This document shows, one piece after another, positions 22,959 to 41,500 of a stretch of DNA of 64,000 nt. Under the pieces are notes generated by a model. It was given only the letters and a program-made list of their open reading frames with translations. It ran no database searches and was not told the origin of the DNA. The DNA comes from Halichondria panicea (lineage: Eukaryota > Porifera > Demospongiae > Suberitida > Halichondriidae), in the NCBI RefSeq assembly GCF_963675165.1, contig NC_087387.1:2841501-2905500 (forward strand), read 5' to 3'. A program made the position numbers and the translations under genes. Positions within the stretch are counted from its first letter, which is position 1. The number at the start of each line of letters is the position of its first letter.

Positions 22959-23953
22959 ATATTGAGTGGGCACTTGATTGAATCCACGAAATCCACAAAA
23001 ATGACCTACTATAAGAAAAATAATGGGAGGGCCTATTATATGCATGTGGTTTTTGATTGGAATTTTAGAGTTCAACAGATCGAACAAATTCCAGATAAGC
23101 TTGCAACCCGACCTCCCATCCTAACGGAATGGGCCACGCCCAACTATGTGGCTTGCTGGCCATTATTCAAAAAACGTAATGTACTCTTAGACAAAAGGAC
23201 ATGGACATAAAAGCTGCAAAAATGGTGCCAATCTTAGGTTAGCCTTTTACCTTTTAGGCTTGTTTAAATACCGGTATCGTAATAATTATTATCGTATATA
23301 ATGCTAGAAATGTATGCGTAATACTAACTGCTATTTATGCAAGCAGCTATATACCATGCCGTAAAAATTTGTATCGCAAAATTAATTCGAGGCCTGGGTT
23401 TAACCATAGAAATAGTTTTCAGAGCCTTAAAATTGTCCAAAACACATAATTTTACGCTCGCATATATCTGGGTATCCTATATGCATGGAATTTAAACTAC
23501 CCTACCCAAAGGCACATTATTCCTAAGACTTGTAGTCTGGGTGGACAAACAAACCAGATATCGAAAACAGTCTATAATTACAATTACGAGCCAGCTAGGG
23601 GACACCCATTGTGGGTTAGGAAGCTCTATATAGATAGACTAAAAACCTACACATAATTATCTATCACTACAGGGACCAACACAGGAAAATTTAGTATGTG
23701 CGCCAGTGGTTCATGTCATGCAAGCTCTAACACCCCCAATAACATTCCAAATCTACTATATCTAACAGCCACAAACATACTTTCCCAAGACGTAATTTCC
23801 GAGGGTGTAAAATTGCAAATATCCCTCTATACTTTAATTTTTTTGTGGGCTTGCATAATTATTGAACATCCATTTTCGCGCTTGGCAGTTTAGTTTACCC
23901 GCTATACGGTATAACGAGATTGAATTTTAGCGAAAATGAACCAGCAAGACTTA

Positions 23954-24115
23954 CCGTATAGCGGGTATATTTCGAGGGTATAAATGTTTGTGGTTTTATA
24001 ACTGCGAATTTAATATCGCATGCATGCATGCTGCAAAAAGGCTGCTCTTCCTAAATCAGCGAAAACCTTTCTAAAACCATTACCGCGAAAATTTATACCC
24101 TCAAACTATATACGG
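23954..24115. mobile_element. MITE with CCGTATAGCGGGTATATTTC ends
   Basis: CCGTATAGCGGGTATATTTC at the left is imperfectly complemented by TTTATACCC...TATACGG at the right. TA flanks both ends. Second copy of the 18643-18846 family. Confidence 0.55.
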
Positions 24116-24899
24116 TATATTATGGATGACAAATTAGCAAACAAAAAGGACATAGTTTATGTGTGAGCCAGCCATTAAATTAAGCTACCAAAAACTGCTA
24201 TAGATCTACTAATTCAATATCCTTTTTTTGTCCTACCAAAAACCACCTGCATGCAATAGGCCCCCCCAGTTATTTTTTCTTGAACATCTGCCTATTAATT
24301 TTGTTCTCATCATAAACCTCCAAGCTGGCAATCTTAGGTTAGGGTTTTAAAGTGTAACATTAGCAATCATTATCATGCAATTTGTATTTCAGAAAGTTTA
24401 TATAATGATTATTACCAAACACCAAAATAATAAAAATTTAATTACAAAAAAATTCTGATTTATTAAAATTATTATTATTTATCAGAGTCTAACGTGCCAT
24501 TTACTGCAATTATTGCTGTGCAATAATAAGTTATTATTGTGGAACAGCATTAATTTTCTATATAGCTCTCACAATCCAGGTGTATACATAGCTTAATACT
24601 AAATTTCAATCTCCTTTTTGCGACCAGAGTCACATGCAATTCAGCCAATTATATAGCACAATTATAATGCCTTGCAAATTTACGTTAGTGGGTATTAGCT
24701 AGCCACTCCTGGTATCAGATCTAGATCTAGTAGGTTTTGGGTTTAGAGCTTGCTGACCTATATAATGTAATGTCTTAGTCTTTGACTCGCTCAGCCTCAG
24801 TCCTGCCTGCCGTAGGCAATGATAGTTTTAAATCCCATGCGCATGGCACATAAAAAATTATATTCCCAATGCACATGAGCTTGACTAAAAAATTTAGTC

Positions 24900-27156
24900 T
24901 AATGATTATATGTGCCATGATGTGTACCTGTATCTTAGAGTGCAACGGTTTGAACTGCCGTTTGGTACAAACCCAACACACCCTGGCCTAGTGAGTGACT
25001 AGTCTTAGGTCTTCTTCTTAAATTACTTGAACCTATACTTTGACGAGCAGGTCACCTTTTTATTCTGGGAACAGGAGTATACTTGATGATGACATAGCCG
25101 AGCTATACATTCGCTCTACAGTACTGTAGTTCCTACTTTCTAACTTAGGTCAGCAGTCAGTGTGACATGACAGAACAACGACCTTTGTGTGAGGTCATCC
25201 CTTTTAGAGACTGCACGATTTTTATGTGGGGGCACAGTAGCTAAAAGTGATAATTTGCAGCAGCAATAACACGAAGGGGCTATTTATCACAAGAATAATA
25301 AGGGCGCAGCAAGCAGTAGTAACTCTTGATTGTCACACATGATCATCAATTTTGACCTTGTCCAACCTCCTCTGTACTTAGATTATGTCAGCCATAAATC
25401 CTGCAATCTGATTGGCTACAGTTAGTGTTCTATCCAACTTAGAAAATCCTTAGAAAATCATGTACCGTATAGCGTTTAATTTTCGCTATTTTCATGGGTT
25501 AGCAATACTACTTTGCTAAGATTGAAGGCGTGACCTGGAGTGCTTCCAGTAAGCAGTCAACCCAAGAAATTTATTTAACGAAATGCTTTTAGAGGCCATT
25601 CCACAAAATTTAAGTGCTATGTTGTAAAGAAGACCTTGATTTAAGGCGACCCTCCAACTACGCGCCAGATACCCTCGAGCTAAGGCAATTTCTGACCCCT
25701 CTAAAAGTAGTAACTGCGTAGACAATTGTTGCGCCCTAAATAGAGGTAAAATGTAACCACATCCTAGCCGGGGATCTACCCCACTGGAAAATATATCTTT
25801 ATAGCAGCCTGAAATCGAGGCAAGTAGACTAAGCTAAGCTACTTCTAACTAGATGCGACCCTCTTAAATATGTGACACCAGGACTTCAACATAATTTTTT
25901 AACCTTCAAAAGAAACGTTGCCTTATATCGAGGTATTACGGTAGCATAGATAATTGGCTATAAAGCCCCCTGGACATTTCTTAGCACTATATAAATTCAC
26001 TTGTTTTTCTTCTTCGCAAACGTAAATATTAAAAAAGCACCTTACTTTGAATTGACAACAGAAAGGGGATTCAGGTGGCATATAGGATGTAATTTTGAAA
26101 GGGGGAGGGGTTCGGGTTAGCTAAGGGAAAATAACAAAAATTAGGGCGTTTCCACATCCGGTGCCGTATAAGCCACCTGATCCCAGAAACGGTTATAGGT
26201 CTACAGGAGGTTAACGTAAACCTATATGTACATGACAGGCTTTGGGAAAACAGCCCAATTATTGGTACATGGTATTGAGCATGTACATACATGATTGACT
26301 GCATGGAGGCCCTATGGGTATCCTTGCATAGCGATATAGCATAAATAGCATACCTGACTAGACTGTACTGAAGAGAAGATAAGAGGTCTGAGCTGTATAT
26401 ATATACACTGTAGCTAGTTGCACACCAGGCACAGCGGAGTCACGTGCGAAAATAGCTATTAAATTAACCTCGATTCCAGGCCGACTACATGTATTTAGCC
26501 TGGGACCGAGGCTACTATAGTAGAGAGGCAGTCGGCGCTATTTTTCTGTCGAGTCAGCAGTTTTAAAGAGAGGCACTGACCATGTCAACTAGGATATGAG
26601 CAATTTGACTTCTTCCTCACTCCAAGCTGTACAACATTGATCACTGCACCTGTTTCTGATTTAACCTTAGTCTAAGGATTCTCTTAGCCAAAATACTAAA
26701 TCTACAGAGATGAGGCTTCTCTTCCTGGATTGAACAGGAGTTTGGCGTGTAGGTGATCCTCAGGATCTTTTACTGCTAGAGCTCTAGCTCTTGACATAAT
26801 AACCGCAGGGAAACACGGATTGTACTTCGAGGGTGCTTCGTTTCCAATCCCCCTTTTTCCTTTATTTATGGTATATAGCAGTGTATGAATCGAATGGAAC
26901 CGTATAATTATATAGATCTAGCATTATTATCTTCATTCTGCATTGGATGTTTACTGTACGTATAACTTGTGAAAAAAACAGAAATCAAAATTTAATAACA
27001 GACTGAACATTACAACAATGTTCTAACGAAGTTGCCACGAAAGTTTGTATCATAATTATACAATTAAGCTTCATATACCTATACCAGCAGATTCTGCTGT
27101 GTATACGTTCACAAGACTATCTCATTGTCAATCTGTTACGATTATAATTAATAGCT
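24900..27156. other. Intergenic stretch with MITE fragments, no gene seen
   Basis: It contains a MITE related to CCGTATAGCG at 25463-25625 and a fragment related to the GGCGACCCTC family at 25640-25937. A hairpin TAACCTCGATTCCAGGCCGA lies at 26467. It also contains the half-tip CCAACCTCCTCTG near 25362. A TTTATT at about 26861 could be the polyadenylation signal (AATAAA on the minus strand) of the propeller-EGF gene, but this is unproven. Confidence 0.45.
25463..25625. mobile_element. MITE of the CCGTATAGCG(CGAAA) family, 5' part
   Basis: CCGTATAGCG at the left, interior blocks CATGGGTTAGCA, GGCGTGACCTGGAG, CAGTAAGCAGTCAACCC and AATGCTTTTAGAGG. All of these recur in the copies at 27871-28080, 59733-59918 and 61193-61426. 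Confidence 0.5.
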
Positions 27157-31863
<4,707 letters not shown>

Positions 31864-32558
31864 TGTCTGTTATTTTGATCCACAGTTTCTTAATACTTAT
31901 TGGTGCATATAATTATATTGCAGTGGCTCTGCTGTGCATGTTTTATACACACGTCTTGCCACAAAGTTATTTTAATTGATTAATAAGCATCCTGCAGAGA
32001 TTCCTGTGCCAAAAATCTAGGTTAGTGGGCGTGGCCTGTCCTGCAAGTTAGCTCTGGCGATTTGGCCGACTAAAATACGGCTGAAGGTGAGGGTCACCAG
32101 ATTAAATTTTCAATAATTAATTTTGTTGCTCATAACCCTTTTTCCCGGCCTATTGACGAAAAAATCACCGTTTAGCCTATTTTTCTTTAGTTTGGGCAAA
32201 AGCTATATCTTTGGTTTGGGACAGTAATAATGGCTAATAATCCTGCCTAGCCTCTTCCAATTTTTGCTTTTATATTAGATCTATTGGATAGGGAACAAGG
32301 CTATCTTCAGCCCTGATTTTTTGGTGTGAGACTACAACCGACCAATAATAGTGATATTGGCACATGTTATCTAGATCAAGCTGAGTTGTCACTTTTATTC
32401 CGATATAAAAGAAAAAACTCGGCCTGGGTGGAAGTACGCCACACCCACATGGTGTCTCTGCACATGCGCACTTGCAGGAGTTGCAGCTTCAGCCACTCCC
32501 ACTGAACACACAACAAACCATAGGGGCCGGGGACAAACAAGGAACAAGCACTTGAAGA
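31864..32558. promoter_or_regulatory. Divergent intergenic region: propeller-EGF gene and first sulfatase
   Basis: 695 bp between the two divergent start codons (31863 minus, 32559 plus). It holds a half-copy of the AACTCGGCCTGGG hairpin family near 32413. The shared sulfatase motif is at 32486-32502. No TATA box can be assigned with confidence. Confidence 0.45.
32486..32502 (+). promoter_or_regulatory. Conserved upstream motif of sulfatase copy 1
   Basis: GCTTCAGCCACTCCCAC lies 57 bp before the start codon. It is identical at 42418-42434 and 51491-51507, upstream of copies 2 and 3, while the bases around it differ. The core CCACTCCCAC is a GT/CACCC-box-like sequence, which in animals can bind KLF/Sp factors. 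That assignment is inference. Confidence 0.5.
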
Positions 32559-35500
32559 ATGGCTTTTGTGTGGATGTGCAGGCTCACTTGCTTGATCTTG
32601 CTAATTGACTATGGAGCATCTAAGGCTATGGCCAAGCCTAATATCATTCTGCTCTTTGCAGATGATGTGAGTTATTGTATTATAAATTTAGGGAGTTAGC
32701 CCTGAACATTAAAGCTTTTGTGCAGTGTGGCAGTACGTCACTTTTAACAATGATTTTTTAGCAGAGTGATTTGTATTTTACAGCTACCCTGTTAACGGGT
32801 GTATGCCAAGATGTATGTGTATAACTTGCAACTGACCTGTGTCAAGAGAAATCCAACAGTATAAATAGAGATGCTCGGAAACATATGGTTGTCGTACAGG
32901 CTATAATAATTATACCCAGACTTTCACACAACTCAATAGGGATGTATAATTATACTAATAACATGCTGTTTGCAGTAGTTGTCTGTTTTATATAGATCGA
33001 GGTCAATGAAGAAGCTTCTGGAAAAATCCCATCACACAACTCCTTCCTTTTCCAGAATTGGCTCAGTATGCAAATCTAGTTGGGACTAGGCCTTGGTAGA
33101 TCATGCCGTCATGATTTTTAGCGTAATAGGCACAATTTTTGGGCGAGAATTATGCTGGTATAATGCGTACCTTTATCAGTAGGCAGGCTTTGAAACACAG
33201 GTCAGTACCATCATGATTCTAGGCTATAGTGTTCATATAATTTATGTTGTGCTAGCTGGTGGTTTACGCTAAATTAGCTGGGCTGCCATCATGGATCCCT
33301 TTACAAACCCCACCAACCTTAGTCTCCTACCAGTTTTCTAAGGTAAAAATGTGGTCCACTTACTTTTAGACGCTGAGGAGCTCGTATGATATAGTTCGCG
33401 GTTTAGTGCATGATCGCGACGGTAGCTCAGCTTGCCTGCTGTATTTTGGTATACGTTATAATGAGTTCAAATTTGTATGTACAGTGAGGATTATAACAGT
33501 CTGTCATCGGTCAAAAACCAACCAAATGGCTCGAATGACAGGCCCACCATCAGCTTGAGCTGACACTATGATCAACCAAATATACTGAGCTGGCTAGATA
33601 ATGTAATCTAAAGAGCATACGCGCTATAAAATATAAATTTATCTGCCACGTGTAAGAAAAGTTTAGCCATTTAATAGCTAGTTATTGGTGCTACTGTAGC
33701 TCTTTTAGTGCTAGCTAGTACAAAGAGAAAGAGAAGTAACAGTGACTATCTTTAAGCAGTGGCAGTCTCAGATCTCCTTGAATATACTTAATAAGCCCAA
33801 AAAATCGATCAGTGACACACCTCGATGGTAAGGCACTTTTCCCACGTAGATCTTAATTATCAACTAAGTATCTAAGCAGTGTTAGTGTAATTACAAATAC
33901 AGTTACTGCAGGCCCTGTAATTATACAGGCTCCAATATACATATAATGAGGATTATAATTTTTCCTTCTAGCTGACATTTGTCTGACCATGCTGCAAAAC
34001 GATCGGTCATTGACTTTATATGCTAGGTCAGCATGCATCTCGAAAATTATAACAGTAAAAAGTTTTATGAAAACGTTTGTAAATAATTCAATGGCTTAAT
34101 TGTAGTCAAGCCTCGAAGCATAGTTTGCGCATGTGCACTAGTATCTAATGAGTTAAACAATTTTTGTCGGTGTCCATGTGATTTACTGATAAGAAACCTA
34201 CAGGAACTTGTAGTACCCTCGCCAGGATACTAAATCAGTGTCTTTAAGCTTCTAAATCTCAGAGACACCGACCTCCAAAAAGTATCTACCGTAAAAACTC
34301 GATTTAAAGCGACACTTTTAAATAATTACGTTTTGCGCAAAAAGTAAAGTTTTAATGTACACAAAAATATGGTGCTATAATTATGGGCGAAATGTCCAAG
34401 TGTTGCTTATTAGAGGGTCGCCTTAAATCGAGGTTTTACGGTAACTATTAGTATAATTAATAGTATGGCTAAGAGTGCAATATGGGATTAATAGCACGAG
34501 TAACAAGCAATGGCAAGGATACTAATTGCACGAGGCGTAGCCGAGTGCTATTAACCTTGCCAGTGCTTGTTATGAGTGCTATTAATCCCTTATTGCACGA
34601 GTAGCCATACTATTGATTGTTAATCGTTTGTGACAAAGTTTTAAGGACATTTTTAGCTGCAGTTTCAGTAAAGAAATTAGCCGCGGCCGTTATTCGAACG
34701 TGCAGTCATCAAGGCAGTAATTGCACGTCGTTATTAACGACGTGCAATTACTGATACGCGATTAATCACTGTACAAATAATAGGACAACATGCGATTATT
34801 ATATATAGTGAGCCAATTCAGTAGAAAATGTAATATGAATTCTTGACCTTCTTTTACCTTAATTTACCCTATAGTGGTAGAATAATAACATGCGAGCATT
34901 TATTTATATATTTCCTCGGTTAAATGCTGCGTTTAGTACAGACCTCGAATAAAAGCCAATTGATTGTTCTCTACAAATTAATGCATCATGGTAGCCGCTC
35001 GCATAAATAGCATTAGTTAGTATCACATGTACATTTTTAGTACTACGGTATAATAGCTCCAAACATAAACAAGTTAGAGGAGAGGAGTGGATAACTACTG
35101 TAGAGCGGCATAGCAATAATGTCTGTGGACTGCAGTATCCATGCAGGGTAGACTGTACATTAAACCGTATATGTGGCCAATGTTTACAGCCCTTTGGGTT
35201 GTGTGAAAGTCTGTGGACTGCAGTATCCAGGGTAGACTGTACATTAAACCGTATATGTGGCTGATCATCAATACATTCACAGGGTGATGACTATAGCTTA
35301 ATTTGCATACATTTTCTAGCTTGGCTATGGTGATTTGACAATGTATGGCCATCCAACCTCAACTAATCCCAACTTGGAGAAAATGGCTTCTGAAGGCCTA
35401 CTTTTCACTCAGTTCTACTCGGCTAGTCCAGTGTGCAGTCCATCGCGAGCTGCTCTGCTCACAGGACGATACCAGACTCGCAGTGGAGTATATCCCGGAG

Positions 35501-38500
35501 TGTTTGGCAGCAACAGCGTTGGAGGTGTGTAGCAAACAGTCATATTATCAGTGTAAGGTGTTATATAATTATATGAAGATGAAGAATGGTAAGGTATTGC
35601 ACGTATATTTAGCGACGAACCAAGACTTAGCGAATCTAGGTGAGGGTCGCCAAATTAATAATCACCAATTATATCAAGATACATTCTCATGTGATTATTA
35701 TATAATTTTCACCAAATGTACCCGCTATATACGGTATATTTATGCCTCAAGGCGTAGCCACCACAAGGAATACGATAAAGCTGACTCTGTGTGTGTCTGT
35801 CGATCTGTCTATCCCAGCTCTATAAGTGTTGCAATGCAACAAAAACTAACAGCTTCTTATAGGCTTCTAGCCACATTCTCTTGGCTGGGATAGCTGTTTG
35901 TTAGCTACACAACGTCTAGAGTCAGAAAAGCTGCAAAGCTATACTGCCAGAAGCAACATCCATTGTGAACTCTGACATAATTATTTGCAGATCCACCCCC
36001 TTTTTTAATTTTATTCATTGACAGGAAATGCACAATCTCATAATCATCTATGCTTCTATCCTTGAAGATCATCTTTATTTATTATCAGAAAGCAAAACAT
36101 GCCTCAAGCCAGTAAGCACTTGGGGTATTAGTAAAACCAGTAGGTTTTACATAGGATTGGCAGTGGGTTTGCCTGTGTTTAGCAATATTTCAATTATTTT
36201 GACTCATGTTCAAACTGTTCTATCTCTGCAGGGAAAGGCCACATCAAGAAACTGGCTGAACAGATAGTTTATTTAGCCTTTTCTCTCTTTGTATCTCTCA
36301 TTTCATAATCCATAAACATTTTAATGAATGAATATTTTCATTTTAAAAATTGCACTATTTCGACGTTTCACCGCTCTTTGTCTGACTGACTAAGTAAGTA
36401 AGTAAGTTTCTTGCCCAGCATTTACTCCAAGTACAGCCATCTCCAGGACATTCTGCACAGGGTTTCCAAACGACTACAACCTGGATTACAAAGCGCTTCT
36501 TCAGATTTGCGATTGCTTCCACGAGGCAGATGACCTCTCAGTCTCTATTTCTCTTACCTAGACAATTCCGCCATCTTTAATGACTCAGCAATTGCTTTGT
36601 GGCCAATAATAATAGATAGGCGTGGCTAATAAACGGTGCGCCTAAAATCAGTGCAGCAGTGCTTTTCCAGAGCCTGAGGTGTTCCTTTTCTTCACACTGT
36701 TTAGCTCTAGCTCCCTTTCTCTGACAGGCATGCTATATGCACTGGCTAGATATCATGCTCTTAAAATGGCTGTCATTTAATACTGATACGCAAATTCAAC
36801 ATAATTATCAAGCAATAAATTATTACTCATTATACTATAATTATTAGTCCAGAGATATTCGAGAAGATATCTGATTAGTCCTGTCTTCTAGTTCTTGTAC
36901 TGCCTCTTGACGTTCCACTTATGCATGTCATGATACGTAAACTGTACTGAAAAAGAAAGGGAATCCGACTAGAAAAACATTTGCAATGTGAAAAATTGCT
37001 AGGATTGGCCAGGGGAACCACAAAAAAGCGTGGGAACAAGAAATCAGACGAGAGCATAACTCCAATCCGTTACAACGTCATGAACATGTACAATACATAG
37101 TATATTAAATAATAGACTGTGTTCCAGATCCACCTATCAGCTTCCATCCACCACATCATTCCATGCAGTCACCAGTACGGTCTGTGCATGTTACTACGCA
37201 TGGATGGACTGTGTGTACCTGTGCTCAACACTGCATGTATTAGGAACATCAATTCATCACAAATCATCATGATTATGTGCCCCACATTCTAAAATGGATG
37301 TATAATAAATATATATAGGGATTGGTCATCACTCCACCAGTAAAAATTGCGTGGCATATTGGCTGGGAAAACATGGGAAAACTACCAGTATACATGTGAT
37401 TGACGTTGTAACGGATTGGAGTTATGCTCTCGTCTGATTTCTTGTTCCCACGCTTTTTTGTGGTTCCCCTGGCCAATCCTAGCAATTTTTCACATTGCAA
37501 ATGTTTTTCTAGTCGGATTGTCTTTAGTTTCTGGTCAGATTTAACAGTGCCTATATGCCAAACTGATGGGATTGTCTGATTATCGTCCTATCATGTTATG
37601 CTAGAACATAATGCAATTGTAGGACTTCCTTTGAATGAGACTACGATAGCTGAGGGCCTAAAGGCTGAAGGCTATAACACCAGTATCATTGGCAAGTGGC
37701 ACCTGGGAGTAGGCAAGGACAATGAGTATCTCCCAACAAGACAGGGCTTCGACTCGTATCTGGTACGACTTTTATTTGTACTGTATTTTAGTATTGTTTG
37801 AATCTTGTTTTAATTTACAGGGAATACCATTTTCTCATGACATGTGCCCGTGCTTGATATGCTTCTATCCCAATGCGCCTTGCTTTGATAAGTGCCGAAC
37901 AGGTAAGTTGTATGTATTATTAGTATGTACGGTATATCTTATTGTGGCATTCCCACTGCTTTTATAGGAGAGTCTCCCTGCCCTCTGTTCCAAAATGAGA
38001 AAATAGTCCAGCAACCAGCAGACTTTCTTCAACTGACAGAAAATTATGTCAAGGGAGCAGAGTCATTTATCAAAACCAATGCCAGTATGTTAGCATCACA
38101 ATGCACCACAGAATTCTGCAGTTTAACATCATGCAGCCCTGCCCCTATTATAGCATTACAACTCCTCTTTTATATAATTATACAGACCAGAAGGCGCCAT
38201 TCTTTCTGTATATGGCTTTCCAACACACCCATCATCCGCAATTTGCCAGCAAGACTTTCACCAACTCCAGTGTGCGAGGCAAGTTTGGGGATGCTCTCAA
38301 TGAACTGGACTGGGCTGTGGGACAAGTATTCCAATTTATTGAAGACGCCGGGATAAAAGATAACACGTTTGTCTTCTTTACTTCTGATAACGGGTGAGCA
38401 GTTGTGTTAAGGTTACGATAAACAGTTTGCTCATTAATTATTCATGAGCTAGATCTAGTGATCTTTTCCAGCTAGAATGAGCTGGAAGTCCAGCTGAAAC

Positions 38501-41500
38501 GCAGTAGTCATTTCATGGCTCGAAAATAGACACTTTTAATAGATAGCTTAGGTGCAGTCTACTGTAGCTGAACTATATGCAGGGCCACACGAAGAGATAT
38601 TAAAAAAAAAGCCTACTGAAAGCTCACAATTAAGAGGCTGTTTTCTTTGGCTCTGTCAGCCATTTTAAGTACATATTTTTGTTTTGTGAGAGTTTCCTGG
38701 CCTGGAACGAAAAAACGCTTCGTGTAGCCCTCCAGAATGGTAAGAAGCATCCTATAAGAGCAAGAACACTGAGCTAGAAGTATTTTTGGAAGCATAAAAT
38801 GACTACTGGTTTGTGTTGTTTCTAGTAACTTGATGATATCGCTCAGAACTTCCACTGAAAAATGTTTTGAAGATTGATACTTCTCATACGATTGATACAC
38901 TGATATATTTATCATGTATGTGCTTCAAACTTCTCTCATGGCATTTATAGTTTCACAAAAATCATTAGAAATCATGAATATTCATGAGCAAACTGTTTAC
39001 CATAACCTTAAGCTCCTACCTAATTCGTCTATGTAAAATCTGTCATGATAATGTAGTATACTCACATGTAGTTTAGAAGTGTTCGCTATTCGGGGTTGCA
39101 AGTATAGTTAGATAGTAAAAGCAGAATTAAGGTACAAAGCATACTGTCAGCTATAACGAGGGGTCCGCTATTAACAGAGTCTGTTATCCTTTTACACCCT
39201 ATCAAATGTTACCCTCCAGACTCATTCCCCCCATTCCCCCCACCGACACACCGCCAACATTATTGTAGCCAGAAAAGTTTCGCTGCTATAATTATAAGCA
39301 ACTACTATAGAGGTATAAATAGCACATCTTGACTGATTGCCCTGACAAGTTATCTTAGCATAATATATTTTGTTCTGCCGTCAGGCGCGTGATATTGGTT
39401 GGACATTAAAAATCCCATGCAATGTCCTTAGTAATAATTATGTAAAAATTGAGGGTTTAGGAAAAGTAATGCTTAGCTCGTAAAATAGAAGCTACATGTA
39501 TATATATTTATTTATTTAGGCCTGCAGCTCTTGTACATTGAACAAAGACACATGGCTGATATGAGATATATTAATGTGCATGTGCATTACTATGACCTTT
39601 AATTGACCTTCAATATTTGCATGCGAGCAAGTAGTTTAATGGCCGGTCGAATAGGCTAATTGCTCAGAAATTGACTGGTGACCTACTGTTATTTATACCT
39701 CTGCTCAAACTACCCATAGTTATTTTTTTACTGTTACCCTAAGCTACAGATGCACTAAATTAATTAAGCACATGAGATTTAGCACTTTGCCCTATTCAGA
39801 CCATCCCTGACGAGGCAAATTCGTGGTGGTAATGCTGGCCTCCTGAGGTGTGGTAAGGGAACAACCTGGGAAGGTGGACAGAGAGTGCCAGCCGTTGCTT
39901 GGTGGCCGGGTATGATCAGGACAGGAAAAACAATGGAGGTATAATATTTTGTTTTCAGCACTTCTTCCATAAGCTTTAAAACTCTTATTCAGCATATATT
40001 ATTTTGCTTTCTGGACGGTTTCTTTATTAAAGTTACATGTACAGGAAGTATCTATATAGTATGGTCAAAACATCATCTTCAGTTTTGTCTATTATGCCTC
40101 GAGGCGTAGCCGCACGAGGGATACGGTAAAACTGACTGTGTGTGTCTGTGTGTCTGTTCCAGCTGTAACTGCTCAACAGTTGCAATGCGATGAAAACTAA
40201 CAGCTTCTATAGGATTCTAGCCACGTTCTCTTGGATTTTGATTCGTGGATTAGCAAACTAAAGCTTCTTTCTCGAGTTATGGCTATAGTTTGATTCACAT
40301 TGAAGGCTGTTATTGCAGTCTCTTCAGAAGTTTTCATAGCATCATCTGCTCGCACAAACTTTCTATTGAACAATGAGTTAGCCTTGCACTAAAGTGCTAG
40401 CTTTTTGTTAGCTACAAGAGTCAGAAAAGATATGTTAAAGCAGCTAGCTATAGTAGCCATTAGTTTGTGAACTTGATCTCTTTGCAGACATGCCCTTTAA
40501 TTATTCCGCGCTTATCCCCACATGTTAGAGAATCCAGTGGCAGAGTCAACTTACTTCTTTTTCTTGAGGTCCTGGGATACTTTTATTTCCATTCTGCTTC
40601 TCTCCTATAATGACTGTGTGGAATTCACAATTAACAATAATGACGTAACATTATACCTCTTTACCTCTTCTAATAGTTTTTGAGCGAAAGCAAAACAACG
40701 GTGAGAGGCATTAGCACAGCGTAGCTTGCACGACTCGTTTATAATAGTACTGTTACAAAGGTATCGAGCTATACCTGCACACGGTTTGTCGCACAATAAT
40801 GTATAATTATAGTTCAGATCATGAACGCTTTTGCTCACTTTGCAAGTCTTGAATTTAGGTTGCTGCAACAGTGGATGTTTTTCCTACACTGATGAATCTA
40901 GTAGGAGGGAAACTGCCCAATGTTGCTATGGATGGGGTGGATATGGCTCCAATTCTCTTCAACAACCAGAAGGTACTTAAACTGTGACATGTGTTAATTC
41001 AATGTGTGTCAATCACTTCCGGCTTGCAGAGCAACAGAGATTTCTATATCCACTATCCTACAAACCCAGACAAGACTCATGGTGTCTATGCTGTCAGGTG
41101 GCAGCAGTACAAGGCACACTATTACTCTCATGGGTGAGTTCTATATTACACGGTTGTGCTCAGTGCAACAGGCCTATTACTGTATTGCATGAACTAACAA
41201 GTGTACATCTACATTTAGCTGAAAAGATTTCAAATCATCATTCTGGATAATTTTTTTGCAGTCTGTCCATTCCTCTTTTATCAGATTCAATTTTTGTATA
41301 GAGGGCTGTGTCCAGACTTCTACCCTGATACGGTATGTCGTGGCAACTACTCCCTTCACTCATACGACCCTCCCCTTCTTTATAACCTCCATAACGATCC
41401 TAGTGAGATCTATGCACTGGATGTTAAAGAGTACACTGATGTTATGAAAGAAATTGAAATGGTGAGTGCATGTGTATGGTATAACTATGGAAGTCTTACC

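Larger units (their letters stand above)
15500..24900. repeat. Mosaic of diverged composite repeat copies
   Basis: The same blocks recur many times: GAGCCAGCTAGGGGACACCC (near 15799, 20330, 22576, 23590), CACAAACATAAATTCCCAAG (16941, 17860, 18250, 20415, 22670), CTGGCTGxTGGACAAACAAA (18150, 20287, 22525) and CGAGGCCTGTACAATxCC (17370, 19349, 22040, 23390). The order is broadly preserved between copies, but lengths vary and other elements are nested inside. No exon with family resemblance was found apart from the NHL fragment listed separately. Confidence 0.7.

Noticed and set aside
35345-35893. 182-codon plus-strand open frame in sulfatase copy 1
   Set aside because: It overlaps exon 2 in a shifted frame and runs into intron 2. 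The conserved sulfatase frame (LTMYGHPTS...CSPSR) is the real one.
39779-39995. Minus-strand frames antisense to sulfatase exon 7, repeated at 45776-45992
   Set aside because: They are repeated only because the sulfatase exon is duplicated. They are antisense shadows.
41254-41301. Alternative acceptors (TTTTTTGCAG, TTTTATCAG) before sulfatase exon 10
   Set aside because: The first leads to a stop and the second shifts the frame away from [11 protein letters not shown]. Only acceptor TATAG at 41301 keeps the conserved frame, in all three copies.
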